26,892 bases of DNA from Nitrospinae bacterium AH_259_B05_G02_I21 (GTDB lineage: Bacteria; JADFOP01): NCBI GenBank assembly GCA_027717595.1, contig JALLOF010000023.1, positions 1-26,892 on the forward strand, read 5' to 3'. Made by a program: the position numbers and the translations under genes. The notes beneath the pieces are model-generated. The model searched no databases. It was not told where the DNA came from and was given only the letters and a program-made list of their open reading frames with translations. The number at the start of each line of letters is the position of its first letter. The first letter of the stretch is position 1. Positions 15,314-22,063 of this stretch are shown piece after piece.

Positions 15314-17060
15314 TCACGTCACCGAGCGGCGGAGCAGCTCCCGGTTGTATGCAGCCAGCACATCCTTGTGGTTTACCATTCCTACGACTTTACGAGGGTT
15401 GTCCGGTTCCACAACGGGCAGCTCGTCTATCCTCTTCAAGGCGGACATCTCGAAGACCGTGGCCAAGTCGTCGTGGGGGAATACGGTAAGGATCCCCTCT
15501 GTGGTAGCCACGTCCTTGGCCACCAGGAGCGCCTTTTGCTCATAATGGTACATCATGGCCATCCGAAGGTCCTGGTGGCTTATGATGCCCGTCATGAGCC
15601 CCTTGTCGTCTACCAGGGGGAAGTAGGAGTAGGGGCTCCTTAAGGCGGTGGTTACGAGGTCCTCCAGGGGCATATCCTCGGGGAGGCATTGGAACCGATC
15701 GCTCATCACGTCTCTGACACGGAGGGTCTTGAGGACGGTTTCCTCCAGGCCGGCCCTGATGCTAAGGCCCCGGCGGGCCAGTCTCAAGGTGTAGACGCTC
15801 TCTTTGTTTATAGCCGCTGAGATGAGGATGGCCGTGATGCAGGAGACCATGAGCGGCAGGATGATGGTGTAAGAGCCGGTGAGTTCGAAGAGAATGATGA
15901 TGGCGGTGATGGGGGCGTGGGTGGTGGCGGCCACCACCGCCCCCATGCCCACCAGAGCGTAGGCCCCGGAGGTGGCTGTCAGAGCAGGAAAGAGACTGTG
16001 AGCCACAGCGCCGACGGCCCCGCCCGTCATGGCTCCGATGAAGAGGGAGGGGGCAAAAATGCCGCCCGACTGGCCCGAGCCGATGGCAATAGCGGTGGCC
16101 AGCATCTTGAAAAAGACGAGGCTTAGCAAGAGTAGATAGGGAACCTGCTCCCGAAGCGACAGGTTGATGGTCTCGTAGCCGACCCCGTAGATGTGGGGGA
16201 AGGCCAGGGCGATGGTGCCGATGAGCAGGCCACCGAGGGCGGGCCGAACCGCCTCGGGCAGGGGCGAGGCCTCGAAGAGGTCCTCGCACCGGTAGAGGAG
16301 GAAGATAAAGAGGCGGCCCACCAGGCCGGCCGCCACGCCAAGCAGGAGGTAGGGGAGCAGCTCGAAGGCGTGGACGAAACGATACAGGGGGACTCGGAAG
16401 GCGGGAAAGTCCCCGAGGAAGTAGCGGCTTATGACCGTGGCGACGACGCTGGAGATGACGATGGGGCTGAAGCGGGCAAGGCCAAAGTCGCCGAGGATGA
16501 CCTCCACGCTGAACAGGGCCCCAGCGATCGGGGCGTTGAAGGTGGCTGCGATGCCGGCAGCGGCGCCGCATCCGACGAACGTCCGAAGCCTCTCGCCACT
16601 GACCTTAAGCATTTGACCTAAGGCCGAGCCCAAGGCCGAGCCTATGTGGACTATGGGTCCCTCCCGGCCCACGCTACCCCCACTGCCTATGGTCAGGGCG
16701 CTGACCAGGGCCTTTACCATGACGACCCGCGGCCGGATGGCCCCTCCTCGGATGACCACAGCCTCCATGACCACCGGCACCCCGGTGCCCTTGGCCTCCC
16801 GGGCGAGGAAGTAGATGATGGGGCCGACGATTGCCCCCCCCAAGTGCGGGAGCCAGGAGCTTGTGGTACCAGGGAAGGGTCCAGACGAGCTTAAGCAGGT
16901 TGAGCCCGGGCCCAAAGAAGAGGGATTGGAAGAGGCGAATGAGGTAGCGGAAGCCGATGGCGCCCAAGGCCCCTAGGACCCCGATCCCGAGGGCGCACAG
17001 GATCATAAGGGCCTGCTCGGTGAGCTTTATTCTAGCAAGGAGATGGGTGATCCGGGGCAT
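15314..17060 (-). CDS. ClC-family chloride channel with CBS domains, frameshifted
   Basis: A ClC chloride channel/transporter split by a frameshift. The N-terminal ~75 residues (MPRITHLLARIKLTEQALM... to PALGG) are read from 17060, and the remainder in the next frame to the stop at 15314. The junction is a run of eight C (16834-16841; G on the coding strand); seven would give one continuous chain of ~581 residues. Motifs include GTGVP, GSGGSVGREGP with the gating Glu, TFNAPIAGALF, GSGQSGGIFAP and a Tyr in GSYTIILP. Two CBS domains follow (RVRDVMSDRFQ; AKDVATTEGI). The position of the proton-path Glu203 of E. coli ClC is Val (FSVEVIL), as in channels rather than exchangers. Whether the frameshift is real, phase-variable or a sequencing error cannot be decided here. 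Confidence 0.85.
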
Positions 17061-17166
17061 GGGTTTTCAGCCCGCTCCAAGGGGCCTCGAAGAAGTGCGA
17101 TGCCGGCTGGAAAACAGGCAAGAAAAAACCAGTAGACCGAAAGAAAAGGTAGAGCCCATCAGTTTC

Positions 17167-17196
17167 AATGTAGGCAATTGTATGGGAACCTGTCAA
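17167..17196 (-). promoter_or_regulatory. Possible promoter of the ClC gene
   Basis: On the minus strand a perfect TTGACA (17196-17191) is followed after 18 bases by TACATT (17172-17167). The transcript would start near 17160, with a ~100-base leader before the ClC start. Confidence 0.4.
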
Positions 17197-17316
17197 CGGC
17201 AGTTTCACCCCCAGGAGGAGGGTACATTTGGGAAGTAACCCAATAGCCAAATCTGTTACAAAAGCTGTGCCTCCATGCCAGGCACCCTGCTTGTTTTTCC
17301 CCGTGCCAAGGGCAAC

Positions 17317-17332
17317 TTCACGATGTAATCGT
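17317..17332 (+). repeat. Dispersed repeat family, left-end fragment (copy 5)
   Basis: TTCACGATGTAATCGT is identical over 16 bases to 14496-14511. It is preceded by AAGGGCAA but lacks the middle and right end of the family. Confidence 0.5.
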
Positions 17333-17374
17333 TAGTTTAGCCTTGCTCTGTCGAGTATCATATTTCGTTCAAAT

Positions 17375-17409
17375 CCGCCTGAGGCGGAGACAGGGGCGAG
17401 CCCTGTCTC
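17375..17409. repeat. Two adjacent hairpins, dispersed-repeat-like
   Basis: The palindrome CCGCC-TGA-GGCGG (17375-17387) is followed by a 9-bp stem GAGACAGGG/CCCTGTCTC (17387-17395/17401-17409) with a five-base loop. The same palindrome in opposite orientation lies at 17699-17713, so 17375-17713 may be one inserted unit with inverted ends. Confidence 0.5.
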
Positions 17410-17640
17410 TACATCCCACAACCCACTAAATATCAGTCGCTTACAAGAATTAGACGCTCCCTTCTCCTCAATTCGGTTTCCTAAATCGGGATAAATCCGA
17501 TAATCTAAGCTAAATCAATGGATTATAGCGGTTCTGGGCTTCTGGACACCCTTAGACACCTTGCGCTTCCGTACAAGGCCCGGTTTTACGGTAATCCCTG
17601 CAATATCAATTCGCAACGTGAGGTTGGACACTTCCGAAAA

Positions 17641-17692
17641 GTGTCTAAATGTGTCTAAAAGTGTCTAATTTGTCTAATCTGTCTAATGTGTC
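17641..17692. repeat. Short tandem repeat array (GTGTCTAA units)
   Basis: Three 10-base units beginning GTGTCTAA at 17641, 17651 and 17661 are followed by two 9-base units TGTCTAATC and TGTCTAATG. A hairpin, GACACTT/AAGTGTC (17627-17633/17639-17645), leads into the array. The rest of the 17061-17731 gap shows no gene. Confidence 0.75.
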
Positions 17693-17698
17693 GAGTGG

Positions 17699-17713
17699 CC
17701 CGCCTCAGGCGGG
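17699..17713 (-). terminator. GC-rich hairpin downstream of endonuclease IV
   Basis: CCCGCC/GGCGGG with a TCA loop lies about 20 bases beyond the nfo stop. No T-run follows on the minus strand, so intrinsic termination is doubtful; it may simply be the right end of the repeat unit that begins at 17375. Confidence 0.3.
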
Positions 17714-17731
17714 GAAGGGCGGGAAATGCGT

Positions 17732-18670
17732 TTAGCGCCTCTTTGCGGCTTTCTTCTTCGCCTTCGGCTTGGCCTTCGTGGGCAGGGCTTGCCTGGGCGT
17801 GAGGGTCTTGCTCGCCTTCCTGGCCTTGCCGGTCACGAGGCGCCGCAGCGTGGCGAGGTTCATCGTGTCGTCGTCGGGCTCGTCCTTGGGCGTCTCCAGT
17901 ATCATCGGCGTCGAGAAGAACCGCTCGTCGTTGACGAGTCGCCGGAAGCCCTTGAGCCCCAAGGCTCCCCGGCCGATGTGGGCGTGGCGGTCCACGCGAG
18001 AGCCCAAGCCTTTCTTCGAGTCGTTCATGTGCCAGAGAGCGAGCCTCTCCAAGCCAACCGCTTCGTCGAAGGCCTTCATCGTCGCCTCGTAGCCGTCCTT
18101 CTCTATGAGGTCGTAGCCGGCGGCGAAGAGGTGGCAGGTATCGAGGCAGAAGGCGAGGCGCTCCGAAGCCTTGAGCAGGCTCAGGATTTCCGAGAAGTGC
18201 TCGAAGCGCCAGCCGAGGGCGGTGCCCTGGCCGGCGGTGACCTCTAACGCTATATTGCAGATAGCCTTCGGGCGTGCCTCGTGTACGGCATCGAGCGCCT
18301 CGGCTATGCGCTTCAGGCCAGCCGACTCGCCCGAGTCGCGGTGCGCTCCCGGATGGGCGACGAGGTACGGCACGCCGAGCGCCTCGCACCGGTCCACCTC
18401 GTCGATCATGGCTTCCACCGACTTCTCCCAGCCGGGCTGGCGCGGGTCGGCCATGTTGATGAGGTAGGTGTTGTGGGCGACCACGGACCAGAGGGGACCT
18501 TCCGCAAACGCGGCCCGGAAGCGCTCGGCATCCTCGGGGCCGATGGGCCTGGCCTTCCACTGGCGGGCGTTCTTGGTGAAAATCTGGAGCGTGCGGCACC
18601 CGAGCTCAAGGCCCCGGCCCGGGGCCTCGGCCACGCTGCCGGCGATCGAGACGTGGGCTCCAAAGCGCAT
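17732..18670 (-). CDS. nfo: Endonuclease IV (AP endonuclease)
   Basis: A 312-residue AP endonuclease that cuts the backbone 5' of abasic sites in base excision repair. All nine zinc ligands of the family are identifiable by alignment to E. coli Nfo: His66, His106, Glu143, Asp177, His180, His214, Asp227, His229 and Glu259, in VVAHNTYL, VAHPGAH, ALEVTAGQG, CLDTCHLFAAGYD, WHMNDS, DRHAHIG and LETPK. After the barrel there is an extra ~30-residue Lys/Ala-rich tail (about 281-312) that most relatives lack; it may strengthen DNA binding. The ATG at 18670 has GGGAGG 6 bases upstream; the frame extends to 18826 but that part overlaps the divergent promoter and gene. It is divergent from the radical SAM gene, which may also be a repair enzyme. 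Confidence 0.95.
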   Translation of the reverse strand: MRFGAHVSIAGSVAEAPGRGLELGCRTLQIFTKNARQWKARPIGPEDAERFRAAFAEGPLWSVVAHNTYLINMADPRQPGWEKSVEAMIDEVDRCEALGVPYLVAHPGAHRDSGESAGLKRIAEALDAVHEARPKAICNIALEVTAGQGTALGWRFEHFSEILSLLKASERLAFCLDTCHLFAAGYDLIEKDGYEATMKAFDEAVGLERLALWHMNDSKKGLGSRVDRHAHIGRGALGLKGFRRLVNDERFFSTPMILETPKDEPDDDTMNLATLRRLVTGKARKASKTLTPRQALPTKAKPKAKKKAAKRR

Positions 18671-18755
18671 GTAAGCCTCCCTGTGGTCCCTTCCAGTATA
18701 GCCTTGCGCCGGTAGGGCCGGGAAGGGCCGTCCGGGCGGGGCGGTGAAATTCCCC

Positions 18756-18784
18756 TTGACATCTCCCGAAGAAAAAGCGAAAAT
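18756..18784 (+). promoter_or_regulatory. Promoter of the radical SAM gene
   Basis: A perfect TTGACA at 18756-18761, a 17-base spacer and GAAAAT at 18779-18784. The start site is near 18791, with a leader of about 20 bases that contains GGAGGG at 18798-18803. Confidence 0.6.
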
Positions 18785-18810
18785 AAGGCGAAAACATGGA
18801 GGGATGATTG

Positions 18811-19857
18811 GTGGCCGAAAGCCCAAACAGTGCGAATAGCAAGCCTCCGACCCTCTTTCCCCTCCCCAACGCCTCGCAGAAGCCTTCGGGTATGGAGGGC
18901 ATGAAAGGCGAGCGTATTCGGGAAAAGAGAGACGTGGAGTACGTCGAGCTCGGCTGCCGCACCGTCCTCAACCACTGCAACACGACCCGGATGCCGGACG
19001 TCTGGACGATCAATCCGTATAGGGGCTGCGAGTTCGACTGCGGCTACTGCTACGCCCGCTACACGCACGAGTATCTGGGCTTCGAGGGGCCCGAGGCGTT
19101 CGCGCGGACCATCTTCGTGAAGGCCAAGGCCCCCGAGGTGCTGGCCTCCACCCTAAAGCCCCAAGCCCTATATAAGCGGCCCATCGCGCTGGGCACGGCC
19201 ACCGACCCGTACCAGCCGGCCGAGAAGCGCTACCGGGTGACCCGGGGGATTCTGGAGGTCCTGGCGCGCTATCCGGGCATCTCGCTCTCCATCGTGACGA
19301 AAAGCCCGCTGATCACGCGCGATATCGATTTACTCCAGTCCATTGACGCGCACGCGGACCTGACCATCCTCGTATCGCTCATCACGCTGGAGCGGGGCGT
19401 CCTGGAGGTCTTCGACCCCCGGGCGCCTTCGGCCTCAGAGCGGCTGAAGACGGTCGAGGCCCTGAGCCTGGCCGGCCTCGATGCCGGCATCCACTGCGCC
19501 CCCATCCTGCCGGGCTTGACCGACGGCACCGGCACCATAGAGGAGCTATGCCGCGCCGCCCGCGACCACGGCTCGTGCTTCCTCGGCGCCCAGGTGCTCT
19601 TTCTCACCTCCACCATCCGGGCCCGCTTCTGGCCTCTGCTGGCGGCCCACTTTCCCGACCACCTGCCCCTCTATCGGCGCCTCTACGCCTCAGGCCTCAA
19701 CGCGCGTGAGGGGTACCGCAGGCTCGTCATAGGGAGGGTGCGCGAGATTCGGGCCCGCTACGGCCTGGAGGGCCTTAGCCGCCGTACCGAAGGCCGCGAG
19801 CAACCGGAGCCCGCCTGGCCCCCAACCGCGCAACTCGCCTTCGACCTGGAGGGCTGA
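18811..19857 (+). CDS. SPL-family radical SAM protein
   Basis: A 348-residue radical S-adenosylmethionine enzyme. The [4Fe-4S] cluster motif is C-x3-C-x2-C in GCEFDCGYC (Cys73, Cys77, Cys80), preceded by INPYRG as in spore photoproduct lyase and the Rv2578c-type group. Later motifs are ALGTATDPYQPAEK, LSIVTKSPLITRD and ILPGLTD. Spore photoproduct lyase reverses UV thymine lesions; the function of this wider group in non-spore-formers is not settled. The divergent nfo gene makes a DNA repair role attractive, but this is inference. GTG 18811 is chosen because GGAGGG ends 7 bases upstream; TTG 18808 is a less well spaced alternative. The C-terminus is low-complexity. Confidence 0.85.
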   Translation: MAESPNSANSKPPTLFPLPNASQKPSGMEGMKGERIREKRDVEYVELGCRTVLNHCNTTRMPDVWTINPYRGCEFDCGYCYARYTHEYLGFEGPEAFARTIFVKAKAPEVLASTLKPQALYKRPIALGTATDPYQPAEKRYRVTRGILEVLARYPGISLSIVTKSPLITRDIDLLQSIDAHADLTILVSLITLERGVLEVFDPRAPSASERLKTVEALSLAGLDAGIHCAPILPGLTDGTGTIEELCRAARDHGSCFLGAQVLFLTSTIRARFWPLLAAHFPDHLPLYRRLYASGLNAREGYRRLVIGRVREIRARYGLEGLSRRTEGREQPEPAWPPTAQLAFDLEG

Positions 19858-19896
19858 GACCAGTCCGTTGTACCGGTTCCTGTGCATGGTGGGCTA

Positions 19897-20361
19897 TCAG
19901 CGGACGGTGAAGAAGGCAGTGGCGCTGAGGACTTGGCTTCTGGTCGTTAGGGTTCCAATGAGGCGATAGCGACCAGGCTCGTCGGGCACTGGAACCTCGA
20001 TGTGATACGTCAGAGGTGGTCCGTCGGGTTCGAGGATTTCCTTACCAACAACTTGCAGAAAGAACCTTCCCCGCGACCAGCGCCAAAGTTCATGACCCCC
20101 TTCGGTTTCAACTGCTAGGTCGTAGCGCTGAGATGTAGAGAAGATAAGGGTGACAGCCCCAGAGGCATGATTGGCCACGTGTAGGGTGGCCCTTATGGCT
20201 TCCCCCGTCCGGTAGGAGTCCTTACCAACCGAGAGGGTTACGTTAAGGTCCCTTGCTGGCGTGGATTTTGGTTTTGATCCCCACCCAAGGCCCGCCGATG
20301 GTAAGAGGCCCCCCACAAACACCAACCCGACGGCAAGAACAAACCAGTAACGCTTCAGCAT
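19897..20361 (-). CDS. Secreted BsuPI-domain protein
   Basis: A 154-residue exported protein. The signal peptide MLKRYWFVLAVGLVFVGGLL is followed by an immunoglobulin-like domain of the BsuPI (intracellular proteinase inhibitor) family: LNVTLSVGKDSYRTGEAIRATLHVANHAS, STSQRYDLAV, GGHELWRWSRGR, and EPGRYRLIGTL near the end. In Bacillus the family inhibits a serine protease; exported relatives are uncharacterised. The ATG at 20361 was chosen because the signal peptide starts there and the promoter predicts transcription from about 20412. The frame extends to a TTG at 20400, which would leave almost no leader. It converges on the radical SAM gene. Confidence 0.8.
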   Translation of the reverse strand: MLKRYWFVLAVGLVFVGGLLPSAGLGWGSKPKSTPARDLNVTLSVGKDSYRTGEAIRATLHVANHASGAVTLIFSTSQRYDLAVETEGGHELWRWSRGRFFLQVVGKEILEPDGPPLTYHIEVPVPDEPGRYRLIGTLTTRSQVLSATAFFTVR

Positions 20362-20418
20362 AGGGGAGGCGCTCCAAAGAAAGATGGACCCCCCGGACAA
20401 CGTCGACCAGGGGGCCAG

Positions 20419-20447
20419 ATTGTAGCGCTTTTGCGGTTAGGGAACAA
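20419..20447 (-). promoter_or_regulatory. Promoter of the BsuPI-domain gene
   Basis: On the minus strand TTGTTC (20447-20442) and TACAAT (20424-20419) are 17 bases apart. The start site near 20412 leaves a leader of about 50 bases to the ATG at 20361. Confidence 0.55.
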
Positions 20448-20486
20448 CATGAGTGAGCCCGAACCGAGTCGCCGTCGCCCCCCGCC

Positions 20487-20515
20487 TTGACACCCCTCGC
20501 CTGATGCAGGATTAT
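20487..20515 (+). promoter_or_regulatory. Promoter of the CDGSH protein gene
   Basis: A perfect TTGACA at 20487-20492, a 17-base spacer and GATTAT at 20510-20515. It predicts a ~58-base leader with GAGGAG at 20567-20572 before the start codon. Confidence 0.55.
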
Positions 20516-20579
20516 TGGAAGTCGAGTGGCCGCCGTCGTGAGTCGCCCGCAGGTGATTGCCTGAAAGAGGAGCGATTCG

Positions 20580-20843
20580 ATGGAAGCGCATGGAGTCCAG
20601 GGCCAGCCCTACGTCCTTGATGAGACCGCTGGGACCAAGTGGTACTGCCGCTGCGGCCGATCGAACAACCAGCCTTACTGCGACAGCTCCCACGAGGGGA
20701 GCGAGTTCAGCCCCATAAAGGTCAAAATCGACGAGGACGGCACGGTGGCCTATTGCGGCTGCCGGCGGTCCGGCAATCTGCCGTTTTGCGACGGGACCCA
20801 CTCGAGCTTGGCCGAGCCGCCCACGGACGTCCCTCCCCCCTGA
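20580..20843 (+). CDS. Tandem CDGSH iron-sulfur protein
   Basis: An 87-residue protein with two CDGSH-type [2Fe-2S] motifs, each with three Cys and one His: [16 protein letters not shown] (about residues 23-38) and [16 protein letters not shown] (about 59-74). The second is canonical; the first has Ser in place of the usual Gly after CD. Relatives of this size (mitoNEET/Miner2 class) are cytoplasmic and carry redox-active, releasable clusters; their bacterial roles include redox and iron homeostasis. There is no signal or membrane anchor. ATG 20580 is 7 bases after AGAGGAG. It has its own promoter and is followed 55 bases later by an unrelated exported protein. Confidence 0.93.
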   Translation: MEAHGVQGQPYVLDETAGTKWYCRCGRSNNQPYCDSSHEGSEFSPIKVKIDEDGTVAYCGCRRSGNLPFCDGTHSSLAEPPTDVPPP

Positions 20844-20898
20844 GCGCGCCATCGAAAGGGGTCCCGCTTTCGGGCTTGGAGGGCCTGGGGGGCGTGGC

Positions 20899-21951
20899 AT
20901 GACCATCCAGGCACCGCTAAGGAGGCTTAGCCGGGCGTTCCTCGGCGCCGCGTTGGCCGCAGGCGCGCTGGCCGCAGGCGCGCTGGCCGCTTCAGCCTCC
21001 GCCGCACCTCCAGGAGGACCCGCCCTCCGCGTGGCCGTCGCTCCCGTCGCCGAGCGCAGGACCCTCGCCTTCCCGGACCATCTGCCCCTCCGTGTGGACA
21101 GCCCCTTCCGGACGCTGACCGCCCAGCCTCGGGGCCTGCCAGAGCGTCTTCGCCGCGAGGTCGCCAAGGCGCTCTCCGAAACCCACGGGATCGCTGTGGT
21201 CGAGGCCCCGGAGCTTGCCGCCGGGCCTGCCTCGGACAGGGTGCGGGCCGTGGCCGGCGTCCGCCGCCTCGACGCCGTTGTGGCCGGCGCCGTCCGGCTC
21301 GGCTTCGGCCAGATGCAGGTGACCGGATTTCGGAGGAGGGCCTATGTCGGGCGGGTGAGGCTTGAGCTCTCGTTTCTAAGCGGCCGGACGGGCAGGCCCT
21401 TGGGGTCTCCTCTCGTCGTTGAAGGCTCCGATGAGGTCAGCATGGACTTCCGGCGCATGGACATCGACGTCCTCCATCACAGGGGAGCCGGTCCAGAGGT
21501 GCGCGAACGGGTGGAAGAGGCTGTCCGCGACGTCGGCAGGCAGCTTCGGGCGAAGTTCTCGGGCGCCTGGCTCGCGTCGGTCCTGGAGGCGGAGAGCCGC
21601 TCCCCGACGCCCGCCGCCACCGCCCGGCTCGCCATTGAACGGACGGCCCTCGAGCCGGAGACCCTCCGGCCGGGCCGCAGAGCCGGGATGGTCATCGCCT
21701 ATACCATGAGCGGCCTGGCGCCGGGAACAGTAGTTGACGTGACGGAGACCCGTCGCCTCTACCGGGCCGGCCGCCTCGTGGCGGGGCCCTTCCGCGTCGT
21801 CTACACCCTGGGCAACGGCGGGCACACCTCCGTCCAGGAGCTCCACGTGCCGTCGTCCGCCGAGGCGGGCCGCTACCTGCTGCTCGGGGTGGTCGAGGCG
21901 GCTGGGGCCAGGGCGAGCGGCTCGGGGCGCTTCACGATTCGGGCGCCGTGA
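20899..21951 (+). CDS. Exported protein of unknown function
   Basis: A 350-residue protein with a long Ala-rich signal sequence (about residues 8-36, AFLGAALAAGALAAGALAASASA). The first mature half (ALRVAVAPVAERRT, LRREVAKALSETHGIAVVE, DAVVAGAVRLGFGQM) has the alternating pattern of small periplasmic alpha/beta domains such as those in CsgG/FlgO-like lipoproteins, though no lipobox Cys is present. The second half (about 240-350) has a beta-sandwich feel ending in GRYLLLGVVEAAGARASGSGRFTI. I do not recognise a family with confidence. It could be cotranscribed with the CDGSH gene, but the link is weak. It is separated by 112 bases and a promoter from the following AAA/VWA gene. Confidence 0.65.
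   Translation: MTIQAPLRRLSRAFLGAALAAGALAAGALAASASAAPPGGPALRVAVAPVAERRTLAFPDHLPLRVDSPFRTLTAQPRGLPERLRREVAKALSETHGIAVVEAPELAAGPASDRVRAVAGVRRLDAVVAGAVRLGFGQMQVTGFRRRAYVGRVRLELSFLSGRTGRPLGSPLVVEGSDEVSMDFRRMDIDVLHHRGAGPEVRERVEEAVRDVGRQLRAKFSGAWLASVLEAESRSPTPAATARLAIERTALEPETLRPGRRAGMVIAYTMSGLAPGTVVDVTETRRLYRAGRLVAGPFRVVYTLGNGGHTSVQELHVPSSAEAGRYLLLGVVEAAGARASGSGRFTIRAP
20953..20990 (+). repeat. 15-bp tandem repeat inside a signal-peptide coding region
   Basis: The 15-base unit (T/C)TGGCCGCAGGCGCG occurs at 20953-20967 and 20968-20982, with a partial third unit to 20990. It encodes LAAGA repeats in the hydrophobic core of the signal peptide, so slippage would lengthen or shorten it in frame by five residues. 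Confidence 0.8.
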
Positions 21952-21987
21952 AGGGGGAGAAGGTCGGTGATGGGCCGGGGGGAGCCG

Positions 21988-22016
21988 TTGTCTTTTAGTT
22001 AGGCCGTTCGTATACT
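21988..22016 (+). promoter_or_regulatory. Promoter of the AAA/VWA operon
   Basis: TTGTCT at 21988-21993, a 17-base spacer and TATACT at 22011-22016 (five of six consensus bases). The start site near 22023 gives a ~40-base leader. Confidence 0.6.
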
Positions 22017-22063
22017 ATGGTTGAAACCGATTCGTTTCTTCGGCATGTTCGAGGGACTCCGCT

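Noticed and set aside
17641-17692. CRISPR array
   Set aside because: The units are only 9-10 bases and directly adjacent, with no spacers and no cas genes.
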